Numbered from the stretch's first letter, positions 29,751 through 44,156 are shown. The stretch is DNA of 64,000 nt from Xiphydria camelus (GCA_963678675.1 OY783194.1:28188278-28252277); one strand, 5' to 3'. A program made the numbers and translations. The notes: a model not told the origin generated them from the letters alone.

Positions 29751-32700
29751 AAATGATAGATTTATTGAGGAAATCTCAACGGAACACCGAGATATCGATG
29801 ATTTCTTGCGGGAAAAAAAATTTCTTTATACACAAAATCAGCGTTATTTCATATTTCCTTTGAGATATCGACCAAATAACCGTGCTTTTCGGAATCAGCG
29901 TAAAAAAATACATCGGATAGGGTGGTCGAGATTCCAATTCCGAAGATTTTCATTTTTCGAAAAAATTGACAATTTCTGTAAGGTCGGGACCTTAGAGAAA
30001 ATGCGATTTTTCGCAAAAATCGAAATCTCTGGAATCGAATTCTCGACCATCCTATCTTATGTACTTTTTCGCGCTGATTACGAAAATGATAGATTTATTG
30101 AGGAAATCGCAACGGAACACCGAGATATCGATGATTTCTTGCGGAAAGAAAAATTTCTTTATATACAAAATCAGCGTTATTTCATATTTCCTGTGAGATT
30201 TCGACCAAATAACCGTGTTTTTCGGAATCAGCGTAAAAAAATACATCGGATAGGGTGGTCGAGATTCCAATTCCGAAGATTTTCATTTTTCGAAAAAATT
30301 GACAATTTCTGTAAGGTCGGGACCTTACAGAAAATGCGATTTTTCGCAAAAATCGAAATCTCTGGAATCGAATTCTCGACCATCCTATCTTATGTATTTT
30401 TTCGCGCTGATTACGAAAATGATAGATTTATTGAGGAAATCGCAACGGAACACCGAGATATCGATGATTTCTTGCGGAAAAAATATTTTCTTTATACACA
30501 AAATCAGCGTTATTTCATATTTCCTTTGAGATTTCGAACAAATAACTGTGCTTTTCGGAATCAGCATTTCTGTAAGGTCGGGACCTTACAGAAAATGCGA
30601 TTTTTCGCAAAAATCGAAATCTCTGGAATCGAATTCTCGACCATCCTATCTTATGTATTTTTTCGCGCTGATTACGAAAATGATAGATTTATTGAGGAAA
30701 TCTCAACGGAACACCGAGATATCGATGATTTCTTGCGGGAAAAAAAATTTCTTTATACACAAAATCAGCGTTATTTCATATTTCCTTTGAGATATCGACC
30801 AAATAACCGTGCTTTTCGGAATCAGCGTAAAAAAATACATCGGATAGGGTGGTCGAGATTCCAATTCCGAAGATTTTCATTTTTCGAAAAAATTGACAAT
30901 TTCTGTAAGGTCGGGACCTTACAGAAAATGCGATTTTTCGCAAAAATCGAAATCTCTGGAATCGAATTCTCGACCATCCTATCTTATGTATTTTTTCGCG
31001 CTGATTACGAAAATGATAGATTTATTGAGGAAATCTCAACGGAACACCGAGATATCGATGATTTCTTGCGGGAAAAAAAATTTCTTTATACACAAAATAA
31101 GCGTTATTTCATATTTCCTTTGAGATATCGACCAAATAACCGTGTTTTTCGGAATCAGCGTAAAAAAATACATCGGATAGGGTGGTCGAGATTCCAATTC
31201 CGAAGATTTTCATTTTTCGAAAAAATTGACAATTTCTGTAAGGTCGGGACCTTACAGAAAATGCGATTTTTCGCAAAAATCGAAATCTCTGGAATCGAAT
31301 TCTCGACCATCCTATCTTATGTATTTTTTCGCGCTGATTACGAAAATGATAGATTTATTGAGGAAATCTCAACGGAACACCGAGATATCGATGATTTCTT
31401 GCGGGAAAAAAAATTTCTTTATACACAAAATCAGCGTTATTTCATATTTCCTTTGAGATATCGACCAAATAACCGTGCTTTTCGGAATCAGCGTAAAAAA
31501 ATACATCGGATAGGGTGGTCGAGATTCCAATTCCGAAGATTTTCATTTTTCGAAAAAATTGACAATTTCTGTAAGGTCGGGACCTTACAGAAAATGCGAT
31601 TTTTCGCAAAAATCGAAATCTCTGGAATCGAATTCTCGACCATCCTATCTTATGTATTTTTTCGCGCTGATTACGAAAATGATAGATTTATTGAGGAAAT
31701 CTCAACGGAACACCGAGATATCGATGATTTCTTGCGGGAAAAAAAATTTCTTTATACACAAAATAAGCGTTATTTCATATTTCCTTTGAGATATCGACCA
31801 AATAACCGTGTTTTTCGGAATCAGCGTAAAAAAATACATCGGATAGGGTGGTCGAGATTCCAATTCCGAAGATTTTCATTTTTCGAAAAAATTGACAATT
31901 TCTGTAAGGTCGGGACCTTACAGAAAATGCGATTTTTCGCAAAAATCGAAATCTCTGGAATCGAATTCTCGACCATCCTATCTTATGTATTTTTTCGCGC
32001 TGATTACGAAAATGATAGATTTATTGAGGAAATCTCAACGGAACACCGAGATATCGATGATTTCTTGCGGAAAGAAAAATTTCTTTATACACAAAATCAC
32101 CGTTATTTCATATTTCCTTTGAGATATCGACCAAATAACCGTGCTTTTCGGAATCAGCGTAAAAAAATACATCGGATAGGGTGGTCGAGATTCCAATTCC
32201 GAAGATTTTCATTTTTCGAAAAAATTGACAATTTCTGTAAGGTCGGGACCTTACAGAAAATGCGATTTTTCGCAAAAATCGAAATCTCTGGAATCGAATT
32301 CTCGACCATCCTATCTTATGTATTTTTTCGCGCTGATTACGAAAATGATAGATTTATTGAGGAAATCTCAACGGAACACCGAGATATCGATGATTTCTTG
32401 CGGGAAAAAAAATTTCTTTATACACAAAATAAGCGTTATTTCATATTTCCTTTGAGATATCGACCAAATAACCGTGTTTTTCGGAATCAGCGTAAAAAAA
32501 TACATCGGATAGGGTGGTCGAGATTCCAATTCCGAAGATTTTCATTTTTCGAAAAAATTGACAATTTCTGTAAGGTCGGGACCTTACAGAAAATGCGATT
32601 TTTCGCAAAAATCGAAATCTCTGGAATCGAATTCTCGACCATCCTATCTTATGTATTTTTTCGCGCTGATTACGAAAATGATAGATTTATTGAGGAAATC

Positions 32701-35700
32701 TCAACGGAACACCGAGATATCGATGATTTCTTGCGGAAAGAAAAATTTCTTTATACACAAAATCACCGTTATTTCATATTTCCTTTGAGATTTCGACCAA
32801 ATAACCGTGCTTTTCGGAATCAGCGTAAAAAAATACATCGGATAGGGTGGTCGAGATTCCAATTCCGAAGATTTTCATTTTTCGAAAAAATTGACAATTT
32901 CTGTAAGGTCGGGACCTTACAGAAAATGCGATTTTTCGCAAAAATCGAAATCTCTGGAATCGAATTCTCGACCATCCTATCTTATGTATTTTTTCGCGCT
33001 GATTACGAAAATGATAGATTTATTGAGGAAATCTCAACGGAACACCGAGATATCGATGATTTCTTGCGGGAAAAAAAATTTCTTTATACACAAAATAAGC
33101 GTTATTTCATATTTCCTTTGAGATATCGACCAAATAACCGTGTTTTTCGGAATCAGCGTAAAAAAATACATCGGATAGGGTGGTCGAGATTCCAATTCCG
33201 AAGATTTTCATTTTTCGAAAAAATTGACAATTTCTGTAAGGTCGGGACCTTACAGAAAATGCGATTTTTCGCAAAAATCGAAATCTCTGGAATCGAATTC
33301 TCGACCATCCTATCTTATGTATTTTTTCGCGCTGATTACGAAAATGATAGATTTATTGAGGAAATCTCAACGGAACACCGAGATATCGATGATTTCTTGC
33401 GGAAAGAAAAATTTCTTTATACACAAAATCAGCGTTATTTCATATTTCCTTTGAGATTTCGACCAAATAACCGTGTTTTTCGGAATCAGCGTAAAAAAAT
33501 ACATCGGATAGGGTGGTCGAGATTCCAATTCCGAAGATTTTCATTTTTCGAAAAAATTGACAATTTCTGTAAGGTCGGGACCTTACAGAAAATGCGATTT
33601 TTCGCAAAAATCGAAATCTCTGGAATCGAATTCTCGACCATCCTATCTTATGTATTTTTTCGCGCTGATTACGAAAATGATAGATTTATTGAGGAAATCT
33701 CAACGGAACACCGAGATATCGATGATTTCTTGCGGAAAAAATATCTTATGTATTTTTTCGCGCTGATTACGAAAATGATAGATTTATTGAGGAAATCTCA
33801 ACGGAACACCGAGATATCGATGATTTCTTGCGGAAAGAAAAATTTCTTTATACACAAAATCAGCGTTATTTCATATTTCCTTTGAGATTTCGACCAAATA
33901 ACCGTGTTTCTCGGAATCAGCGTAAAAAAATGCATCGGATAGGGTGGTCGAGATTCCAATTCCGAAGATTTTCATTTTTCGAAAAAATTGACAATTTCTG
34001 TAAGGTCGGGACCTTAGAGAAAATGCGATTTTTCGCAAAAATCGAAATCTCTGGAATCGAATTCTCGACCATCCTATCTTATGTATTTTTTCGCGCTGAT
34101 TACGAAAATGATAGATTTATTGAGGAAATCTCAACGGAACACCGAGATATCGATGATTTCTTGCGGGAAAAAAAATTTCTTTATACACAAAATCAGCGTT
34201 ATTTCATATTTCCTTTGAGATATCGACCAAATAACCGTGCTTTTCGGAATCAGCGTAAAAAAATACATCGGATAGGGTGGTCGAGATTCCAATTCCGAAG
34301 ATTTTCATTTTTCGAAAAAATTGACAATTTCTGTAAGGTCGGGACCTTAGAGAAAATGCGATTTTTCGCAAAAATCGAAATCTCTGGAATCGAATTCTCG
34401 ACCATCCTATCTTATGTATTTTTTCGCGCTGATTACGAAAATGATAGATTTATTGAGGAAATCTCAACGGAACACCGAGATATCGATGATTTCTTGCGGA
34501 AAGAAAAATTTCTTTATACACAAAATCAGCGTTATTTCATATTTCCTTTGAGATTTCGACCAAATAACCGTGTTTTTCGGAATCAGCGTAAAAAAATACA
34601 TCGGATAGGGTGGTCGAGATTCCAATTCCGAAGATTTTCATTTTTCGAAAAAATTGACAATTTCTGTAAGGTCGGGACCTTACAGAAAATGCGATTTTTC
34701 GCAAAAATCGAAATCTCTGGAATCGAATTCTCGACCATCCTATCTTATGTATTTTTTCGCGCTGATTACGAAAATGATAGATTTATTGAGGAAATCTCAA
34801 CGGAACACCGAGATATCGATGATTTCTTGCGGAAAAAATATCTTATGTATTTTTTCGCGCTGATTACGAAAATGATAGATTTATTGAGGAAATCTCAACG
34901 GAACACCGAGATATCGATGATTTCTTGCGGAAAGAAAAATTTCTTTATACACAAAATCAGCGTTATTTCATATTTCCTTTGAGATTTCGACCAAATAACC
35001 GTGTTTCTCGGAATCAGCGTAAAAAAATGCATCGGATAGGGTGGTCGAGATTCCAATTCCGAAGATTTTCATTTTTCGAAAAAATTGACAATTTCTGTAA
35101 GGTCGGGACCTTAGAGAAAATGCGATTTTTCGCAAAAATCGAAATCTCTGGAATCGAATTCTCGACCATCCTATCTTATGTATTTTTTCGCGCTGATTAC
35201 GAAAATGATAGATTTATTGAGGAAATCTCAACGGAACACCGAGATATCGATGATTTCTTGCGGGAAAAAAAATTTCTTTATACACAAAATCAGCGTTATT
35301 TCATATTTCCTTTGAGATATCGACCAAATAACCGTGCTTTTCGGAATCAGCGTAAAAAAATACATCGGATAGGGTGGTCGAGATTCCAATTCCGAAGATT
35401 TTCATTTTTCGAAAAAATTGACAATTTCTGTAAGGTCGGGACCTTAGAGAAAATGCGATTTTTCGCAAAAATCGAAATCTCTGGAATCGAATTCTCGACC
35501 ATCCTATCTTATGTACTTTTTCGCGCTGATTACGAAAATGATAGATTTATTGAGGAAATCGCAACGGAACACCGAGATATCGATGATTTCTTGCGGAAAG
35601 AAAAATTTCTTTATATACAAAATCAGCGTTATTTCATATTTCCTGTGAGATTTCGACCAAATAACCGTGTTTTTCGGAATCAGCGTAAAAAAATACATCG

Positions 35701-38700
35701 GATAGGGTGGTCGAGATTCCAATTCCGAAGATTTTCATTTTTCGAAAAAATTGACAATTTCTGTAAGGTCGGGACCTTACAGAAAATGCGATTTTTCGCA
35801 AAAATCGAAATCTCTGGAATCGAATTCTCGACCATCCTATCTTATGTATTTTTTCGCGCTGATTACGAAAATGATAGATTTATTGAGGAAATCGCAACGG
35901 AACACCGAGATATCGATGATTTCTTGCGGAAAAAATATTTTCTTTATACACAAAATCAGCGTTATTTCATATTTCCTTTGAGATTTCGAACAAATAACTG
36001 TGCTTTTCGGAATCAGCATTTCTGTAAGGTCGGGACCTTACAGAAAATGCGATTTTTCGCAAAAATCGAAATCTCTGGAATCGAATTCTCGACCATCCTA
36101 TCTTATGTATTTTTTCGCGCTGATTACGAAAATGATAGATTTATTGAGGAAATCTCAACGGAACACCGAGATATCGATGATTTCTTGCGGGAAAAAAAAT
36201 TTCTTTATACACAAAATCAGCGTTATTTCATATTTCCTTTGAGATATCGACCAAATAACCGTGCTTTTCGGAATCAGCGTAAAAAAATACATCGGATAGG
36301 GTGGTCGAGATTCCAATTCCGAAGATTTTCATTTTTCGAAAAAATTGACAATTTCTGTAAGGTCGGGACCTTACAGAAAATGCGATTTTTCGCAAAAATC
36401 GAAATCTCTGGAATCGAATTCTCGACCATCCTATCTTATGTATTTTTTCGCGCTGATTACGAAAATGATAGATTTATTGAGGAAATCTCAACGGAACACC
36501 GAGATATCGATGATTTCTTGCGGGAAAAAAAATTTCTTTATACACAAAATAAGCGTTATTTCATATTTCCTTTGAGATATCGACCAAATAACCGTGTTTT
36601 TCGGAATCAGCGTAAAAAAATACATCGGATAGGGTGGTCGAGATTCCAATTCCGAAGATTTTCATTTTTCGAAAAAATTGACAATTTCTGTAAGGTCGGG
36701 ACCTTACAGAAAATGCGATTTTTCGCAAAAATCGAAATCTCTGGAATCGAATTCTCGACCATCCTATCTTATGTATTTTTTCGCGCTGATTACGAAAATG
36801 ATAGATTTATTGAGGAAATCTCAACGGAACACCGAGATATCGATGATTTCTTGCGGAAAGAAAAATTTCTTTATACACAAAATCACCGTTATTTCATATT
36901 TCCTTTGAGATTTCGACCAAATAACCGTGCTTTTCGGAATCAGCGTAAAAAAATACATCGGATAGGGTGGTCGAGATTCCAATTCCGAAGATTTTCATTT
37001 TTCGAAAAAATTGACAATTTCTGTAAGGTCGGGACCTTACAGAAAATGCGATTTTTCGCAAAAATCGAAATCTCTGGAATCGAATTCTCGACCATCCTAT
37101 CTTATGTATTTTTTCGCGCTGATTACGAAAATGATAGATTTATTGAGGAAATCTCAACGGAACACCGAGATATCGATGATTTCTTGCGGGAAAAAAAATT
37201 TCTTTATACACAAAATCAGCGTTATTTCATATTTCCTTTGAGATATCGACCAAATAACCGTGCTTTTCGGAATCAGCGTAAAAAAATACATCGGATAGGG
37301 TGGTCGAGATTCCAATTCCGAAGATTTTCATTTTTCGAAAAAATTGACAATTTCTGTAAGGTCGGGACCTTACAGAAAATGCGATTTTTCGCAAAAATCG
37401 AAATCTCTGGAATCGAATTCTCGACCATCCTATCTTATGTATTTTTTCGCGCTGATTACGAAAATGATAGATTTATTGAGGAAATCGCAACGGAACACCG
37501 AGATATCGATGATTTCTTGCGGGAAAAAAATTTCTTTATACACAAAATCAGCGTTATTTCATATTTCCTTTGAGATATCGACCAAATAACCGTGCTTTTC
37601 GGAATCAGCGTAAAAAAATACATCGGATAGGGTGGTCGAGATTCCAATTCCGAAGATTTTCATTTTTCGAAAAAATTGACAATTTCTGTAAGGTCGGGAC
37701 CTTAGAGAAAATGCGATTTTTCGCAAAAATCGAAATCTCTGGAATCGAATTCTCGACCATCCTATCTTATGTACTTTTTCGCGCTGATTACGAAAATGAT
37801 AGATTTATTGAGGAAATCGCAACGGAACACCGAGATATCGATGATTTCTTGCGGAAAGAAAAATTTCTTTATATACAAAATCAGCGTTATTTCATATTTC
37901 CTGTGAGATTTCGACCAAATAACCGTGTTTTTCGGAATCAGCGTAAAAAAATACATCGGATAGGGTGGTCGAGATTCCAATTCCGAAGATTTTCATTTTT
38001 CGAAAAAATTGACAATTTCTGTAAGGTCGGGACCTTACAGAAAATGCGATTTTTCGCAAAAATCGAAATCTCTGGAATCGAATTCTCGACCATCCTATCT
38101 TATGTATTTTTTCGCGCTGATTACGAAAATGATAGATTTATTGAGGAAATCTCAACGGAACACCGAGATATCGATGATTTCTTGCGGAAAGAAAAATTTC
38201 TTTATACACAAAATCAGCGTTATTTCATATTTCCTTTGAGATTTCGACCAAATAACCGTGTTTTTCGGAATCAGCGTAAAAAAATGCATCGGATAGGGTG
38301 GTCGAGATTCCAATTCCGAAGATTTTCATTTTTCGAAAAAATTGACAATTTCTGTAAGGTCGGGACCTTACAGAAAATGCGATTTTTCGCAAAAATCGAA
38401 ATCTCTGGAATCGAATTCTCGACCATCCTATCTTATGTATTTTTTCGCGCTGATTACGAAAATGATAGATTTATTGAGGAAATCTCAACGGAACACCGAG
38501 ATATCGATGATTTCTTGCGGAAAGAAAAATTTCTTTATACACAAAATCAGCGTTATTTCATATTTCCTTTGAGATTTCGACCAAATAACCGTGTTTTTCG
38601 GAATCAGCGTAAAAAATACATCGGATAGGGTGGTCGAGATTCCAATTCCGAAGATTTTCATTTTTCGAAAAAATTGACAATTTCTGTAAGGTCGGGACCT

Positions 38701-41700
38701 TAGAGAAAATGCGATTTTTCGCAAAAATCGAAATCTCTGGAATCGAATTCTCGACCATCCTATCTTATGTATTTTTTCGCGCTGATTACGAAAATGATAG
38801 ATTTATTGAGGAAATCTCAACGGAACACCGAGATATCGATGATTTCTTGCGGAAAGAAAAATTTCTTTATACACAAAATCACCGTTATTTCATATTTCCT
38901 TTGAGATTTCGACCAAATAACCGTGCTTTTCGGAATCAGCGTAAAAAAATACATCGGATAGGGTGGTCGAGATTCCAATTCCGAAGATTTTCATTTTTCG
39001 AAAAAATTGACAATTTCTGTAAGGTCGGGACCTTACAGAAAATGCGATTTTTCGCAAAAATCGAAATCTCTGTAATCGAATTCTCGACCATCCTATCTTA
39101 TGTATTTTTTCGCGCTGATTACGAAAATGATAGATTTATTGAGGAAATCTCAACGGAACACCGAGATATCGATGATTTCTTGCGGGAAAAAAAATTTCTT
39201 TATACACAAAATAAGCGTTATTTCATATTTCCTTTGAGATATCGACCAAATAACCGTGCTTTTCGGAATCAGCGTAAAAAAATACATCGGATAGGGTGGT
39301 CGAGATTCCAATTCCGAAGATTTTCATTTTTCGAAAAAATTGACAATTTCTGTAAGGTCGGGACCTTAGAGAAAATGCGATTTTTCGCAAAAATCGAAAT
39401 CTCTGGAATCGAATTCTCGACCATCCTATCTTATGTATTTTTTCGCGCTGATTACGAAAATGATAGATTTATTGAGGAAATCTCAACGGAACACCGAGAT
39501 ATCGATGATTTCTTGCGGAAAAAAAAATTTCTTTATACACAAAATCAGCGTTATTTCATATTTCCTTTGAGATATCGACCAAATAACCGTGCTTTTCGGA
39601 ATCAGCGTAAAAAAATACATCGGATAGGGTGGTCGAGATTCCAATTCCGAAGATTTTCATTTTTCGAAAAAATTGACAATTTCTGTAAGGTCGGGACCTT
39701 ACAGAAAATGCGATTTTTCGCAAAAATCGAAATCTCTGGAATCGAATTCTCGACCATCCTATCTTATGTATTTTTTCGCGCTGATTACGAAAATGATAGA
39801 TTTATTGAGGAAATCTCAACGGAACACCGAGATATCGATGATTTCTTGCGGAAAGAAAAATTTCTTTATACACAAAATCAGCGTTATTTCATATTTCCTT
39901 TGAGATTTCGACCAAATAACCGTGTTTTTCGGAATCAGCGTAAAAAATACATCGGATAGGGTGGTCGAGATTCCAATTCCGAAGATTTTCATTTTTCGAA
40001 AAAATTGACAATTTCTGTAAGGTCGGGACCTTACAGAAAATGCGATTTTTCGCAAAAATCGAAATCTGTGGAATCGAATTCTCGAGCATCCTATCTTATG
40101 TATTTTTTCGCGCTGATTACGAAAATGATAGATATATTGAGGAAATCTCAACGGAACACCGAGATATCGATGATTTCTTGCGGGAAAAAAAAATTTCTTT
40201 ATACACAAAATCAGCGTTATTTCATATTTCCTTTGAGATTTCGACCAAATAACTGTGCTTTTCGGAATCAGCGTAAAAAAATACATCGGATTGGGTGGTC
40301 GAGATTCCAATTCCGAAGATTTTCATTTTTCGAAAAAATTGGCAATTTCTGTAAGGTCGGGACCTTAGAGAAAATGCAATTTTTCGCAAAAATCGAAATC
40401 TCTGGAATCGAATTCTCGACCATCCTATCTTATGTATTTTTTCGCGCTGATTACGAAAATGATAGATTTATTGAGGAAATCGCAACGGAACACCGAGATA
40501 TCGATGATTTCTTGCGGAAAAAATATTTTCTTTATACACAAAATCAGCGTTATTTCATATTTCCTTTGAGATTTCGAACAAATAACTGTGCTTTTCGGAA
40601 TCAGCATTTCTGTAAGGTCGGGACCTTACAGAAAATGCGATTTTTCGCAAAAATCGAAATCTCTGGAATCGAATTCTCGACCATCCTATCTTATGTATTT
40701 TTTCGCGCTGATTACGAAAATGATAGATTTATTGAGGAAATCGCAACGGAACACCGAGATATCGATGATTTCTTGCGGAAAAAAAAATTTCTTTATACAC
40801 AAAATCAGCGTTATTTCATATTTCCTTTGAGATTTCGACCAAATAACCGTGTTTTTCAGAATCAGCATAAAAAAATACATAAGATAGGGTGATCCAGAAT
40901 TCGATTCCAGAGATTTCGATTTTTGCAAAAAATCTAAGGCATACCCCTTAGATTTTTCGCAAAAATCGAAATCTCTGGAATCGAATTCTCGACCATCCTA
41001 TCTTATGTATTTTTTCGCGCTGATTACGAAAATGATAGATTTATTGAGGAAATCGCAACGGAACACCGAGATATCGATGATTTCTTGCGGAAAAAATATT
41101 TTTTTTATACACAAAATCAGCGTTATTTCATATTTCCTTTGAGATTTCGACCAAATAACCGTGTTTTTCGGAATCAGCGTAAAAAAATACATCGGATAGG
41201 GTGGTCGAGATTCCAATTCCGAAGATTTTCATTTTTCGAAAAAATTGACAATTTCTGTAAGGTCGGGACCTTACAGAAAATGCGATTTTTCGCAAAAATC
41301 GAAATCTCTGGAATCGAATTCTCGACCATCCTATCTTATGTATTTTTTCGCGCTGATTACGAAAATGATAGATTTATTGAGGAAATCTCAACGGAACACC
41401 GAGATATCGATGATTTCTTGCGGAAAGAAAAATTTCTTTATACACAAAATCAGCGTTATTTCATATTTCCTTTGAGATTTCGACCAAATAACCGTGTTTT
41501 TCGGAATCAGCGTAAAAAATACATCGGATAGGGTGGTCGAGATTCCAATTCCGAAGATTTTCATTTTTCGAAAAAATTGACAATTTCTGTAAGGTCGGGA
41601 CCTTAGAGAAAATGCGATTTTTCGCAAAAATCGAAATCTCTGGAATCGAATTCTCGACCATCCTATCTTATGTACTTTTTCGCGCTGATTACGAAAATGA

Positions 41701-41920
41701 TAGATTTATTGAGGAAATCGCAACGGAACACCGAGATATCGATGATTTCTTGCGGAAAAAATATTTTCTTTATACACAAAATCAGCGTTATTTCATATTT
41801 CCTTTGAGATATCGACCAAATAACCGTGCTTTTCGGAATCAGCATAAAAAAATACATAAGATAGGGTGATCCAGAATTCGATTCCAGAGATTTCGATTTT
41901 TGCAAAAAATCTAAGGCATA

Positions 41921-42895
41921 CCAATTAGATTTTTCGCAAAAATCGAAATCTCTGGAATCGAATTCTGGATCACCCTATCCGATGTATTTTTTTACGCTGA
42001 TTCCGAAAAGCACGGTTATTTGGTCGAAATCTCAAAGGAAATATGAAATAACGCTGATTTTGTGTATAAAGAAATTTTTTTTCCCGCAAGAAATCATCGA
42101 TATCTCGGTGTTCCGTTGCGATTTCCTCAATAAATCTATCATTTTCGTAATCAGCGCGAAAAAGTACATAAGATAGGATGGTCGAGAATTCGATTCCAGA
42201 GATTTCGATTTTTGCGAAAAATCGCATTTTCTCTAAGGTCCCGACCTTACAGAAATTGTCAATTTTTTCGAAAAATGAAAATCTTCGGAATTGGAATCTC
42301 GACCACCCTATCCGATGTATTTTTTACGCTGATTCCGAAAAACACGGTTATTTGGTCGAAATCTCAAAGGAAATATGAAATAACGCTGATTTTGTGTATA
42401 AAGAAATTTTTCTTTCCGCAAGAAATCATCGATATCTCGGTGTTCCGTTGAGATTTCCTCAATAAATCTATCATTTTCGTAATCAGCGCGAAAAAATACA
42501 TAAGATAGGATGGTCGAGAATTCGATTCCAGAGATTTCGATTTTTGCGAAAAATCGCATTTTCTGTAAGGTCCCGACCTTACAGAAATTGTCAATTTTTT
42601 CGAAAAATGAAAATCTTCGGAATTGGAATCTCGACCACCCTATCCGATGTATTTTTTTACGCTGATTCCGAAAAGCACGGTTATTTGGTCGATATCTCAA
42701 AGGAAATATGAAATAACGCTGATTTTGTGTATAAAGAAATTTTTTTCCCGCAAGAAATCATCGATATCTCGGTGTTCCGTTGCGATTTCCTCAATAAATC
42801 TATCATTTTCGTAATCAGCGCGAAAAAATACATAAGATAGGATGGTCGAGAATTCCATTCCAGAGATTTCGATTTTTGCGAAAAATCGCATTTTC
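41921..42895 (-). repeat. Inverted satellite segment
   Basis: About 975 bp of the array (roughly three monomers) lie in the opposite orientation. The switch at about 41920 sits in a type 2 hairpin junction (CTAAGGCATACCAATTAG). The switch back at about 42895 sits in AAAATCGCATTTTCTGCCTT. The sequence left of 41920 is therefore mirrored to its right over nearly 1 kb, making a large palindrome. Confidence 0.92.
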
Positions 42896-43219
42896 TGCCT
42901 TAGATTTTTCGCAAAAATCGAAATCTCTGGAATCGAATTCTCGACCATCCTATCTTATGTATTTTTTCGCGCTGATTACGAAAATGATAGATTTATTGAG
43001 GAAATCTGAACGGAACACCGAGATATCGATGATTTCTTGCGGGAAAAAAAATTTCTTTATACACAAAATCAGCGTTATTTCATATTTCCTTTGAGATTTC
43101 GACCAAATAACCGTGCTTTTCGGAATCAGCGTAAAAAAATACATCGGATAAGATGGTCGAGATTCCAATTCCGAAGATTTTCATTTTTCGAAAAAATTGA
43201 CAATTTCTGTAAGGTCGGG
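42896..43219 (+). repeat. Terminal satellite monomer and array edge
   Basis: The last monomer is back in the main orientation and slightly more diverged (AATCTGAACGG, CGGATAAGATGG). It breaks off at GTAAGGTCGGG, exactly in the middle of the junction hairpin. The following bases (TTTTTTAAAACTTAACC) are unrelated. Confidence 0.9.
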
Positions 43220-44038
43220 TTTTTTAAAACTTAACCACTTGTGGCTGTATTTCTTTTCAAAGTCCAATATGCTGGCACTGCAATAATGGCCATAAAATCA
43301 AAAATTAAAATTTTGCAGTTATGGCGGTATTGAACTGGATATACGATACTTTAAAATACACTTCAGAAATTCCAATATATGTGACATCTACGATATGCAA
43401 CATCCGCGGGAGATACAAGGTCTTTTTGGGACGGTACATGATACAAGGTTACACTTAATTTCAATTCCGTCGGTTTCTACCCAAGAATTACCGTACGAGA
43501 GTTTCATGTTCTTCGTTTACTCGAGATACCACCAGAGGTAGGGTTTCAATCCTTTCACCGTGGGCGTGCGCGTAGAAAATATTTTGCAGGGGAGGTTTGC
43601 GCTGTCGACGAGGGAAGACCACGGGAGGAACAAAGTCAGTTAACTTTGAGTCATCGACATGGATGCACCTGCAATAGTTAATCAAGGTACTTGCACACAT
43701 TGCTCGCTTTGTTCATTCAGCCAATACTGCGATACGATATTAGGATTCCACTTTTAAAAATCATAGTATTATACAAAAGCACACTGGTAGAATCGAAAGG
43801 TTTTCGTTCGAAAATTATTTTTTTTAATTGTTAAATTGTATGAGTCGTTGGTTTTCGACATTCTCATCAAGAGGGATTTGAAAAGTAGCCTCCTCCTTGT
43901 TCGTCCGTATTATGAAAGGCTCAAGAAAAATATCGCAATGCTCAGTCCATCCAAACACTTGAGAAAAGTTTGAGTTTACTAAAAATCTTGTGCGAGTTGC
44001 TACCACTTTCAAATTGAGCCATCGAAGTATTCGCGCCT
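43220..44038. other. Upstream region of odorant receptor copy A
   Basis: No convincing coding sequence. From about 43339 onward it is a close copy of 62754-63456, apart from small indels. A 70-codon open frame on the - strand (43488-43700) has a counterpart at 62904-63116, but most base differences between the two change the amino acid, so protein conservation is not supported. Confidence 0.7.
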
Positions 44039-44046
44039 TATAAAAA
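44039..44046 (+). promoter_or_regulatory. Probable TATA box, odorant receptor copy A
   Basis: TATAAAAA in the context GCGCCTTATAAAAATTTC, about 118 bp before the first recognisable receptor codon. The same sequence in the same place is kept in copy B at 63457-63464. The function is inferred from motif and position only. Confidence 0.45.
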
Positions 44047-44156
44047 TTTCGTCGCATCATTAGTCGTAATATCGAAATAATCATTCGACGTGAATCGAAA
44101 AGAATATTGTTGAGACCTCGCAACAGCTCCGAGTTCAGCTCCTAAATCTTGCAGAT

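Larger units (their letters stand above)
1..43219 (+). repeat. Satellite DNA array, 333-bp monomer (inverted dimer)
   Basis: About 130 head-to-tail copies of a 333-bp AT-rich monomer, differing from each other at only a handful of positions. Each copy carries one EcoRI site (GAATTC) and ATCGAT and GATATC sites. The junction between monomers is a short hairpin, GTAAGGTC-GG-GACCTTAC (for example 371-388). The recurrent variants are TTACAG/TTAGAG, GTATTT/GTACTT, TCTCAAC/TCGCAAC, AATCAG/AATAAG/AATCAC, GAGATTT/GAGATAT and GTGTTT/GTGCTT. They occur in many combinations, as expected from unequal exchange and gene conversion. The array enters the window at base 1, so its left edge is unseen, and it ends at 43219. 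The family is unknown to me. Centromeric or pericentromeric location is possible but not shown by the sequence. Confidence 0.98.

Noticed and set aside
1..43219. CRISPR array or other direct-repeat/spacer system
   Set aside because: The repeats are contiguous 333-bp units with no unique spacers, and the gene content is eukaryotic.
43227..43335. Small inverted repeat between the satellite and the receptor
   Set aside because: Matches such as CAATAATGGCCATA against CAATACCGCCATA are too short and imperfect to call an element.
43488..43700. Conserved 70-codon - strand gene present in both receptor duplicates
   Set aside because: The two copies differ at about eight to nine bases, of which seven change the residue. 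That is what unselected duplicated DNA looks like.
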